The position numbers were made by a program, and so were the translations under genes. A stretch of 64,000 bases of DNA from Ustulina deusta (Eukaryota; Ascomycota; Sordariomycetes; Xylariales; Xylariaceae). Below are positions 45,098-55,359 of the stretch, one piece after another. The stretch is taken from the NCBI GenBank assembly GCA_023159155.1, contig JAJNNX010000002.1:2046001-2110000 (forward strand), written 5' to 3'. The notes under the pieces were generated by a model. The model saw nothing but the letters and a program-made list of their open reading frames with translations. It made no database searches and was not told where the DNA came from. Position 1 is the stretch's first letter. Each line of letters opens with the position of its first letter.

Positions 45098-45863
45098 TTA
45101 TATCGCATTGGCTAAGGTGTGCGCACCATCGCCCCAGATACCCAGCACCGCTATTGCGAGACCCAAGCCCGCCACAGCAGTCTGGACGAGCTGATTCCGA
45201 ACAAAGAACTCGACCTCGCTGCGGACTTCCTCACCGTTGATCTCTTCCTCCAAGGCGTCCTCGCTACTCCCGCTGCCGGTGCTCTCTTCGGTGTGCGAGT
45301 CACTGAGAACCTCGTAGCTGGCTTCCATGCGTCGCGCAGAAGCCTTTTCTTTGCGAGCTTGGGCAAGAGCGGCTCGTCGTTGGGCGACGGAGGGGCTTGG
45401 AGATGGTTGTTCGAAGATGGAAGGGGTGACGTAATCGGTGAGGCGGGTACCGAGGCAGAAGAGCGAAGTGTAGAGTAGGTAAGGATGTCTATAGCCGGTG
45501 GGCGAAAGGACAAAGGCCAAGAAGAACGCGGAGCCCGAAATACTCGATAGGACAGTGAGGTGAGTAGTCGCTGTTGATGCTAACGATCGAAAGGTCTTGG
45601 CTGCTGTGTAGGCGGACGGGAGCTCGAATAGAGATGGGATCGTGAGGTTAGAGAGCGTGTATGAAGTTCCCTGGTTTGGTCTGTTAGATCTGGCGAACCC
45701 AATGGCCCATGTTGGGCAAGACGACTCGTCACAAGCTTGAAGCTCAGGCGCGGGGTTCCCGGACGAGAGGGGCATCATCGTGAAGAGCTCAGAGACTTAC
45801 CGTCAGCAGACCGAGAGAGATGGTGCCGACGAACTTGAGGACGGTCACCTTCTTCGATGCCAT
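45098..45863 (-). CDS. Atg33/Scm4-like mitochondrial outer-membrane protein
   Basis: Two exons, 45863-45801 (21 codons) and 45670-45098 (211 aa). The donor GTAAGT and acceptor ACCAG join GLLT to GTSYTLSNL in phase 0. The protein has an N-terminal hydrophobic segment (VLKFVGTISLGLLTG), a second at about 55-80 followed by the diagnostic GYRHPYLLYTSL (yeast Atg33 has the same RHPYLLY), a charged cytosolic stretch with a long acidic part (SHTEESTGSGSSEDALEEE), and a final hydrophobic helix ending GIWGDGA (yeast IGVYGEG). In yeast this family sits in the mitochondrial outer membrane and Atg33 promotes mitophagy. Whether the filamentous-fungal member does the same is inference. The overlapping plus-strand frame is a shadow. 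Confidence 0.8.
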
Positions 45864-46932
45864 GGTGTCCAGAAAGGTAACAAACGGGACAAGACGTTTG
45901 GTGTTGTCAACGTTGGGATAACCCGATGCAAAATAGCACGAGAGGGATGATGGAAGTGGTGTGAGAGATAAGGCAAGACATCATGGATGGTTGGGTATAA
46001 CACCAGCGCCTGGCTTATTCTAGGTAGGTATGCCTATTAGGGGACCTAACCAAGAAGGTACAGTGGGTACCTATCTACGTGGAGTGACTGTATACTATAA
46101 TGGGCTGTTAGATTTGTCTGCTTAAGTACTAGCTGGTGGCGAGTAGGGCTTGGATTAATGGGGAGGTCATAGCGCTTGCGGGGTACATCATTGGCTGCTT
46201 GCATCTATGTACCAATCGACTTAAACTGCAACCTGTATAAACGCTGTTACAAAATGAAACTATATAGCAATGTTGAAAAGGAAAAGGGAGGGAAATAAAG
46301 AGAAATAAAAAAAAGTAATCACGCTTCACTTGGAGAGAACATAGCTCTAGTTGTAACTAGTATATATAAACTGACCTAATAAAAAATACTATGCGTACGC
46401 ATATGTACCTAATATATCGTTGATTGACCTACCTAGGTAGCTAATACCTAGTACTTTCAGTTCCAGCCATGTCTACATATAAAATTGGGGAGTTCCCTCC
46501 GGGCATGATGTGGATACATATATGTACTAAGGTACCTACGTGTATGTAGAGGATTAGGTAAGGTATACTAACTGTTAGTGTATGGACCGATCGAAGGGAG
46601 TGAGCTTGCAAAAAGCGGGTCGGCCGAGGTACAGTCTGATGGCATTTGCTTCCGAATAAGCTTACTGGGTCGATTTCTCATCCAATTCCGGGGTGCCTAG
46701 GTAGTGTAATGAAAGCTGTTCTGCCAACGCCGATGTTTTTCATACTGCTAGCTTTATATCTTCCTTGTTACCCTTCTGCTGCAATTTCAGTCTTCCGTTT
46801 TTGTGTAATAACCGGCGTTGGCCGACCGTAGAACATAACCTCAGACACGACGTACATCATCTGTCTCTCTTCGAGTTGTACACAGCGGGTCGGCCATTTA
46901 CACAAAAGGGGAGCGAAGCCATCCAAGTCAGC
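45864..46932. other. divergent intergenic region with palindromes
   Basis: Between the Atg33-like gene and the Sps19 gene, about 1.1 kb. It holds the 12-base palindrome CTACCTAGGTAG at 46429-46440, identical to the one at 19515, and several AGGTAGGT words near 46020-46080 and 46530-46560. No gene is seen. Confidence 0.6.
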
Positions 46933-48078
46933 ATGCCGCTTCCCAGATCCGATTATCTGAGTAGTGTCTGGAAGGATGGCATATTTGGTCAGTCAACAGT
47001 CCGCCGCTTGAATAGGGCGACAACATACCCCTTTCGTCACTAACGCCTGGCGATGGGTAGATGGCCGTGTTGTGTTCGTGACCGGTGGTGCCGGCACCAT
47101 CTGTAGTGCCCAGACGAGGGCCATGGTCTGCCTCGGCGCCAACGCTTGTATCATCGGTCGTAATGTAGAGAAGACCGAATCTGTTGCTGCTGACATTGCC
47201 ACGGCACGCGAAGGGGCTCGGGTTCTGGGGATCGGCGGTTGTGATGTTCGAGATGTATGTACAGCCATTCACCGGGGTATTAAGACGACGACTAATATGA
47301 TTCCCTGTAGCCCGAGAGCCTGAAAAATGCCGCAGAACGATGCGTTAAGGAGTTGGGTGCAATTGACTTCGTCATGTCTGTATCCAGTTTTCACCTTGCC
47401 ATCCTATTTAAGCTGGGCTAAATAAGCTAATTGAATATTAGTGCTGGAGCCGCAGGCAACTTTGTCGCCCCTATTATGGGCCTTTCTTCCAACGGCTTCA
47501 AGACAGTCATGGAAATCGACGTCCTCGGCACGTATAACACAGTCAAGGCGACGATACCGTACCTCATTGAGTCGGCGAAACGAAACCCTAACCCAGGTAA
47601 CGGTCTCACTGGAGGCCGCATCATTTATGTCTCAGCAACGTTCCACTACGCCGGGATGCCCATGCAGGCCCATGTCGCGGCTGCCAAATCTTCCGTGGAT
47701 TCTATCAGTTCCTCTGTGGCCCTGGAATTCGGGCCCTTTGGAATTACCTCGAACGTGATTGCCCCTGGTGGCATAGAAGGGACCGAGGGTATGGATCGCC
47801 TTAGCAGCACCAAGCTTGACTACAGACAGACCGCCAGGAATATTCCGTCTGGTCGATGGGGCACAATCCGTGATATTGCCGATGCCACGGTATACCTCTT
47901 CAGCGATGCGGGTAACTACGTCAATGGCGGTGTCCTCGTTGTAGACGGGGCTGATTGGAGGAACAAGGGGATGGGGGTAGGGCGAGACCCTGGCATGCAA
48001 TACCCCGACTTCTTGTTGAACTGGGGTGAATTCTCTAAATACGTGAAAAGTGGCCGGAAGGAGAAGCCCAAGCTATGA
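46933..48078 (+). CDS. SPS19: peroxisomal 2,4-dienoyl-CoA reductase (SDR)
   Basis: Four exons, 46933-46987, 47061-47254, 47311-47375 and 47442-48078 (316 aa). Donors are GTCAGT, GTATGT and the weaker GTCTGT; all acceptors are AG and all phases close. The junctions rebuild the family sequence MPLPRSDYLSSVWKDGIF, then VFVTGGAGTI (cofactor loop, residues 24-32), then DFVIAGAAGNF and the stretch GGRIIYVSATFHYAGMPMQAH with the SDR catalytic region. The C-terminus ends PKL, a variant of the SKL-type peroxisomal signal. The enzyme uses NADPH to reduce 2,4-dienoyl-CoA esters so that unsaturated fatty acids with even-numbered double bonds can enter beta-oxidation. Antisense frames at 46928-47272 and 47632-48000 are shadows. 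Confidence 0.93.
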
Positions 48079-48425
48079 GCTAATTTCATGCCCTATCCCG
48101 CTATCACACCTTAATGAGAACTGAGACCAGTTTGTATGTATTGGGAAATTTTTTGCGCTTATGGATATCAATAGTCAGCAAGTTTAATCCGCCATGTACC
48201 TATAGCGGTTATGCTCATGGAGAGATTGTGATCAACGACCAAGTTCATGGTACTAAATCTCTTCATATCTCAGTACCGAGCCTCATTCTGTTTCTCTTCC
48301 TCCGGAACCAAACCTGTCTATGGATTCGGGCGAAACCCTTAATCCTGAACGCCAGTATTTGAAGGGGTGGCGAATGTTGCGGGCAGACGACTATCTACCG
48401 CAAGGGTCGCCGAGTACCCTTGTCC
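48079..48425. other. intergenic, convergent 3' ends
   Basis: About 350 bases between the Sps19 gene and the 3' end of the CorA-like gene. No feature is seen. Confidence 0.5.
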
Positions 48426-50200
48426 TCAGGATGGCCCAAATTCATAGGGGGACCGAGGTCGGCCCCTCATATCGCCCCGAGGATTAGTCACTGCCGGCGG
48501 CGGCGGCGGCGGCGTCCCATATGGTTCTATAGGAGGTGGAGATATGCTGTCGAGTGGTTCGTATTCTGTGCTATCTTCCCCCGGCCGCGTAAATTGAGAC
48601 TGAGGAAACCCCCATTTATGCAGGCCGAACCAGATGGCGAAGATGAGAAGCGTAGTCGGGACTGTAAAGACCCAGTACAACCAAAAGTCTGACCGAATTA
48701 CGTTTGGTTGCCCCCATTGCAGTGATGGGACATCCCACAACGCTGCAAAGTAAGTTCCCGGCAGGAAGAGCATCGTCTGTGCAGGTATGAGTCAGCCTCG
48801 ATCACTTGCTTCATGTCTCACTCGTGGCCTGAAAGAGACACTTGTCCTCTGCTTCAGGGCTAAAAATGCAGTGCAATGCAGCTAAATGAATTTCAGGTTT
48901 GTGAGGTGTGGAGAATGGAACTCATAGGCCCGTTAAAGTAAAGCACCCATGTCCTTCGGGACCCACAGCAAAACTCATGTCTAAGTTAGGCGCATACCAT
49001 GATAGCTATCGATTTCATTGACGAGGTGTCCTTTTTTGAAGCCTCAGCTAGTTCTTTATTCGCTTTCGCCAAGTTGATGTTGATTCGCGCATCCGCTTGT
49101 TGTATGAGCGCGTACACGACCGTGTTCTGGCCCCGAACCCGTTCCTGCAGGTAATACACATACGCGCTCGAGTCATTCAGAGTCCTCTGTAACGATGGGA
49201 TGGTCGAGTTGAACCCTTGGAGCTCCTGTTGGCACCATAGAATATACGATTCGGTGGCGTAATCCGTGAGCTTGGCTGCCCGCGTGGCGATGTGCGAGGC
49301 GATAGCCAGTCCGATCGTAACGTGTCGGAGCTGGTTCGCCAAGTTCACTTGCACATACCCGATGTCCTTCGAAGTTTGGGTGAGCCGGTCGATCGGAATC
49401 TCGCTGCTGGCTGTCTTGCGTCCGTACGGTCCGTAGCCCGTCAGCTCCTCAAGCTGCCGTATACGCGTGAGCAGGTAGTACGTGCTCGAATCCATCCAAT
49501 TACTCAGCTGCGCCAACGAAACCCAGGCCAATAGAAACGGCGAGTGCAACCTATCCACCTCCAGTTGAAGAAGCCGTCGCAGCGACCCGAGCTCCTCCGT
49601 GTTAATGAAATCCCTGGACAGAAGGATTGCCCGCGTCGTGCGCGTCTCTCTATCGAACGACCACATGAGGATATACATCGCCGTACCTATGTAGTACGAC
49701 ACCCGTTGGCCGTCCCAATCGTAATGTAGGCCATACCGGTTTGTCTTGACGAGCTGAAGGAATCGTGGGTCTATTCCAAACCGTTGAAAGACGCTCATGA
49801 ACACAGTCTTTGAGATCAAGATGTTTTCGTCCCGGTCGTGGCCCAGCGACACCAGCGTTAGGCTTGCCGTCACATCCCTGTTAGATGATGCTCGCTCTTC
49901 GAGTCCCACGAGCTTGCCTACTAGTTCTACCTCGTCCGAGCCTAACTGCATGAAGTCCGGTGGTCGCCTATAACCAAATGTTCGTGCGTGTACGTAAGTT
50001 GCCCGGTCCGTAGCTTTTCGCCCGTCTGATGGGCATGGTCTGAACCGCTCCTCTGGTATATCGGCGAGTTTCCGAAGAGCCTCCATCTTCTCTACCCTTC
50101 TTGCTTTCACGAGGCGATCTTCACGCGGTGACTCGAATTGTACTGATTGATCTCGATTTATGTTGATACTCAACGAAAGTCTGAATTCCGATATATCCAA
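48426..50200 (-). CDS. CorA-like fungal membrane protein
   Basis: Two exons, 50200-48998 and 48776-48426 (517 aa), joined in phase 0 by donor GTATGC and acceptor CACAG. The join creates the first transmembrane helix, KSIAIMTMLFLPGTYFAAL (about residues 396-414). The second helix is FWLYWVFTVPTTLLIFAIWFGL (about 432-453). Two C-terminal helices after a long helical cytosolic domain is the CorA architecture, and this pattern with FLPGTYFAALF is common in fungal proteins of the CorA-like group. The GMN motif of true magnesium channels is absent, so transport is not assured. The C-terminal tail is proline-rich (a run of six P followed by AVTNPRG). The function is unknown. Two-gene divergent layout with the SDR at 51174 is not indicated, since both are on the minus strand. 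Confidence 0.82.
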
Positions 50201-51173
50201 CTTTCATTTTCTTATTCTTCCCTTTTTTTCGGAACAGTTAAAAGAGCGAAAACCATGGGCTTTGGGTCACTTGAGGCGATCCAGGTCTGGAGAGGCAGAA
50301 TCTAAATGCAGTCGTAACTGAACTAATCCGCCCCTACTTCACAGTTTGGTCTAAATTCAAGGTGGCGATTGCACGTAACACTACAGATCCGTGTAATTTC
50401 GTATCCGAATCCTTTGGGGGCCAGGGATGCTTTTGGTGGTATTCTAGGCTGTCATGCCCGCCTAAGCTTCGCCGTGGCGATGCTGTCGCAGAGGCCATTT
50501 ACACTGCCTCGTTATGGACCTCCTTATGACGGCGTCGCGCCTGATTGTGTTCGCACTTTTTCTAATCTTAGCCAGCGATACATAGTTGTGGAAACCAAGC
50601 CCAATTAAGCCACATAAGGAAATACACCATAAATAGGAATGTTATCCTAGTAAAGAAGGAGCCAGATCTACTTACAAAGAATTGCTTCAGCATTTAGCAT
50701 ATCTTCGGTAAAATATCACTTTCTAGTACTAGTAAGCTAAATTGCCGTTTTGTAGAAACGAGAGCTTCTTTAGTAATATAGAATCGACGTTTATAGGTGC
50801 CAAAATATATGGCAGTCAAAGGATATGACAATTGCGCTTTTCACAAGCTTGAAGTACTTGGGATAGGCGACAATTTGAATTTGAAGAAGTCTATGTTTTC
50901 GTTTAGCCCAATACAACTGATTGTGTGTTAGGTTTAAAATAAGTCTGCATTAGTTCTATAGGTGAAACTCAGAATCTAAGTTTGAATCGCTCAGGCGCGA
51001 CAACGGCAGTCGTTCGAAAAAGCATCACAGTAGGTATTTTCCTCGGTTACAGACAGAGATGGATATTACATAAAGGTACATTAGCGTGCGATAAAACACG
51101 TTAGACGGTTCTCCGCCTAGCCTTAGGTATCAACGTACGTCTTCCGACTCCTCACGGTTTGCATCACCCCATA
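50201..51173. other. intergenic, about 1 kb
   Basis: Upstream region of the CorA-like gene and 3' flank of the SDR gene. AT-rich in the middle. No frame with domain character. Confidence 0.5.
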
Positions 51174-52366
51174 TTAATTCTCCTTTGGGACAAGAACCGT
51201 GCTATCTTCAGGATTAGACGTCTTCTCCTTGTCCGCGTAATAGGTATCCAAATCTTCCACGACCTGTCGGCCCTTCCAATTCGTCATAATATTTTGGCCC
51301 TTTGCCCTAAGATGATAAGAGTACCAATGTGGCATGGCCTGGATAAGTTGCAGCAGGCTCCCAAACGTCGGCGTGATGACCTGACCACTTCGGCCGGTGA
51401 AGATCTGCCGACATATGGCATCTGCGACTGATTCGGGCTCGAGGGTCGGCATCAGGAAGGGCGAGCCGTTATGATAGCCCGTGAACAACGTTGTCTTGGT
51501 GTACCCCTGGTTGACGATGATGGTCCTGACCTTGGGCGCGTTATACCGCGTCTTCAACTCGGCCGAGAGACCCTCGTGGAATGCGTTGGCCGCTGTCTTA
51601 GACATTGCGTAGTCCACCATGTTGGGCACTGTCAGCCATGAGGCGAGACTTGCCACCGTCACGACCATGCCGTGGTTCTTCTTGATCATGGACGGCAGGA
51701 ACTCCTTCACCATGTTATAATGCGCGAACACGTTGACGTCGAATGTGAACTTGAGATCCTTCTCACTCGTCTCGAGGATCGTCTTGCCTCGGGTAACGCC
51801 GGCATTGTTTATAAGGATCGTAGGCTCGCCGAGCTTAGTGCGGATTTCCTTGGCCACCTCTGCGAGGCTCGCAGTTGAGGTAATGTCGCAGTTGAAGTAG
51901 TGGACTTTGGGCCCTGCAATTGATTGTGCGTGAGCTCAATTTGCTCATTTATATCTGAGCTGGATTGCTCACCTGCGTCATACGTCATTGGCTGGATATC
52001 GAGTACCACGACTTTCAACCCCCGTTCAGCCAATAATTTGACAACATGGCCGCCGATGCCGCCAGAGCCGCCTGTGATAACGGCTATTTCTTCTGGCCAG
52101 TTGTATCTGTCGTTACTCCAGCCGTTTGTCACACCATCGGATAACTTCTTGCTTAAGTACCGTACTAGAGCGAGATAGAAAACCTTCTTGAAGCGAGAGA
52201 ATGCAGTGGGATGGAGCATAGTAAAGTCCTCGCCTTTCTTGGTGAACTTGGCAAGTAAGTATACGGGCAGTAAGAGTATAGGGTTGAACGCCGTGCGCCC
52301 AAGTAGCTTGAACACCAGATCGGCGGTGAAGCCCTCACGAGGGAGCAATCCATTATGGATAGGCAT
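51174..52366 (-). CDS. short-chain dehydrogenase, retinol-dehydrogenase-like
   Basis: Two exons, 52366-51973 and 51913-51174 (377 aa). The donor GTGAGC and acceptor TTGCAG join YDAG to PKVHYFNCDI in phase 1. The N-terminus has a hydrophobic segment (NPILLLPVYLLAK, residues 28-40), so the enzyme is probably attached to the endoplasmic reticulum or lipid droplets. The cofactor loop is TGGSGGIG (98-105), NNAG is at 167-170, the catalytic Ser is Ser220 and the YxxxK pair is Tyr233/Lys237 (YAMSK). The layout matches the SDR16C/retinol dehydrogenase and 17-beta-hydroxysteroid dehydrogenase type. The substrate is likely a lipid alcohol or steroid but cannot be named. Kept length and all catalytic residues point to an active enzyme. 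Confidence 0.92.
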
Positions 52367-53006
52367 CTTGAAAATGTGATCGTGGTCTAGCCGAGTTTAG
52401 CAATAGTGATACAATACATGAATAGCTCCGTGAACGAGGTCTCGAGGAGATTTCACAATTTGCTAGAATCCTCGGCGATTCAAAAATTGGACTGTGTATA
52501 GTTAAGCTTAGGTCGAAGGGAGGGGAAGGGAATTGACTCTTGACGCGACACTTGGTGTTCTAGTTCTGCGTACGATTCCCAGCGGCTTGGCCATCAAGAC
52601 TACCTAGGTATTGAGCTGGCTGTCGAGGATGCATATGCACTCCAAACACTGGCTGCCGAGGTTACTCCTGGTGTGGTTAGATGAGGAATGCTAAAATGCG
52701 GGGAGGTGGGCTGAGAGGGGAAGAGATGCTGGGGTAAGGTATAATAATGCGTATGTAGGTAAGTCTAAACGGAGCTTGCTACATGGGGTTGCGAGCTAAT
52801 CTATCTAGGGTCTAAGGATCGCTTCCAGAGTGGAAAAAGCGTCTCCTTTGTTCAAAAGCGCTGGCGATGCATTTGCGACAGGTTTCATCTTTTTAAGCTT
52901 CCCGAGTAGTCCCCATGAGAACTAGGTATACTTTTTCGTGTATTCTACACTAAATGGGTATTACTTATTATCAGCTGGCACGACTAGCCCTCACGACGCC
53001 AAGATA
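52367..53006. other. intergenic
   Basis: Upstream region of the SDR gene and 3' flank of the secreted GPI protein gene. One near-copy of the palindrome (CTACCTAGGTA at 52600). Nothing else is supported. Confidence 0.5.
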
Positions 53007-54030
53007 TTAGAAAGAAAAGGAGTAGAATGCCGCGAGCATCAGTAATCCAACGGTAGCAGACCTCCATTCGAATGTCGTTGACCCGGCGCCACTGCCTGTT
53101 GTCTGCTGTATTACCGTCGCATCGCCTGGTGCGAATAATACACCGACGCTGTTTGCCGCCTCAGAGTCGATCTCCTGTGGAGTCAGCAGCGGATTATCGA
53201 CTGAGTCGCATGCCGGGTTGTTGCCGACAAAGTCGATGCTGTTGGTGACTGAGATGGGCACATCGAAGACGGTGTAGTGGTCCTCGCCATTCAATCGAAA
53301 ATTCTGGCGAATAGAAATCTAGCCAAGATGGTCAATACTTGGACCTGTATGAGCATTCAACGTTGCATTTAACTGACATTGTAATCCCCACGATCACTAT
53401 CGGGGCTATCTGGTTTACCGTCACCGATCAAGCAGTCCGGCCACTGCAATATTCGGAGTTAGTTCTCGCTACTCGAGTATGAGGGTCTCCGAAGCATGGA
53501 AAGCTTCTTGAAAGGCGATTCTAGCCTGGAAAGGAGTCTTATCTATCCTTTAACAGGAGGCGAAACAGGAGAAATCTTTCTCGAGAACTACTACTTACTG
53601 TCCATTTCACGTGCTTGACTGTGCTTCCTGGCTCTGAAAGCATAATGTCGCCGAGTGTGGCGTTGTTCTCTGAAGCCGTTCCATTCGTGATGGTGAAGTT
53701 CCTCCCGGTGTCATAGCTGTAGAGAAATATGGTGATGTTGTGAATAAGACTGGGACTGTCCGAATCGTACGGTGGCAGATTTAACTTGCCATCGGCAGAC
53801 ACGTCTAGTGCAACCTCGATAGTGTCTATCCATCGCGAGATATTAAAGCCTTGTTCTGTCTCTGAATCGTGGGGTTACACACCTCCGCCTAGAGGCGTGC
53901 CTGGTTGCGGCGCATCTAGGATCGCAAAGCCTGGAGTGAAGATTTGGCCGCCTGAGATCACGAAATCGGCTGCCAAGGCCGAGGCGACACATAGCGGGAG
54001 CAACGCGGTCGAGCCGCTGAAAGACTTCAT
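53007..54030 (-). CDS. secreted GPI-anchored protein of unknown function
   Basis: Four exons, 54030-53883, 53825-53599, 53443-53378 and 53318-53007 (250 aa). Donors are GTGTGT, GTAAGT and GTCAGT; acceptors GATAG, TTGCAG and GCTAG. All phases close. The start MKSFSGST gives a signal peptide cut near residue 20 (VASALA-ADFV). The mature protein has a beta-rich look, several N-glycosylation sequons (HNIT, NFT, NGT, NNAT) and two cysteines (PDCLIGD and PACDSVD). The end, GAGSTTFEWRSATVGLLMLAAFYSFSF, is a GPI addition signal. I do not recognise the family. The spacing of extracellular beta strands would suit a wall or adhesion protein. The model rests on four splice junctions deduced by hand, so a small shift at an exon end is possible. 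Confidence 0.75.
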
Positions 54031-55359
54031 TGAGCTGGTCGTTTTTTAAGATTGCGGAAATCGAAATCGCAGGAACTTAGGAACCATGTGCGTCTTTCGC
54101 TTTATAAGGGCTGGGTTGGTGATGTCTTCATACCAGTAGAAATACACTAGACAAGCTCTGAACAATGGCTACACCCCTATAATAACTCACAGGCCTGTTC
54201 ATATCGGGAAATGCAAGGGTGTTTTGGCCCAAACGGGGATCGTGTAAGAATTCATACTTGACACGGGAATCTGAGAGGGTGATCGGCCCTGTAACTCCGG
54301 GACTACACCTCAATACAACTTCTTCATTTTGTCTCTCGTTCCGTCGCTCATGCTGAGATTGCCGTGTCAGGGGCCGGAATGGTATTATACTAACTGTACT
54401 GTGGGCATGAGTCAATTGTCAAAAGTCTGGTGAAGGGACGAGGCGATGGAGATAATCTAGTTGAATCGGCCTGGAATTGATCGTTCACTCTTCGCGCCTG
54501 CCTGGTTTTCACAGCGTTTGACATTGACGATGAATCGAGATACACTATGCACATTCATGTTTCAGAATCTGGAGCGGGCTGCTACCTGGTTAAAAATTAC
54601 CGAGACCGACTAGGGTGCAAATTAAAATGGGGCACGGGTCAGGGTCAACCTGGCATGTGGTAGGTACCTATCGCTGATGAGGAGCGGCACGGAGGTGGTC
54701 CATGCTGGGGCCTCCCTCAATCTAGCTGTGGTTGTACTCGTGGCAGGGAGTGATGTTGCCATCTGTGACAGGGGCTTCTAAGGTCCGAAATCTATCATCT
54801 TTCTTTATAACTATAATTTATAACTTTATTAATGTTTTTTATTATCATCTAAAGTTATATAACTTTTTTTTAATAAAAACTTATTCTTATTGCGCAAGGG
54901 ACTGTTAGGTCTCTTTGCATATGTGCTCAGTCCATATGACTTTTTCTCCTTCTCATAGGGGCTTATCCGGGGCTTATCCGTATCAGTGAGGGCGTGTATT
55001 ACTCCTAACTGCATAGGTAGCTGGCGTCCTTGGCAATCTGGTCCGTGTGACGCCATCTTACTTAAGACTGCTATGTTTTTGAAGTTTATATCACCAGTAT
55101 AATCGCCAGCCTTCACTCGCAATATCCAAAGGGTGTACTGGCTTACCCTCCCCTATTTAGTCGAGTTTGAATTTCTGTTGCATTTCCCCATAGATCCCTT
55201 TAATGACAGTGTAAGGACATCGTATCAGTCAGAGGTGGATCCGGTTCGCAGTTAGGACATCGTGGGCTATTGCCAACAGCTACAGGGCTATCCATACCCG
55301 TCGAATTTGGGGAGACCGGTGTCTTGGCGCTTGCTATCAAAAGGGATCATTAAGTCACC
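54031..55359. other. divergent intergenic region, partly AT-rich
   Basis: About 1.3 kb between the secreted-protein gene (minus) and the pseudouridine glycosidase/kinase gene (plus). An AT-rich block spans roughly 54790-54890, and an 11-base word GGGGCTTATCC is repeated in tandem near 54957-54979. The 97-codon minus-strand frame at 54829-55122 is an A/T-rich chance frame. No gene is supported. Confidence 0.5.
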
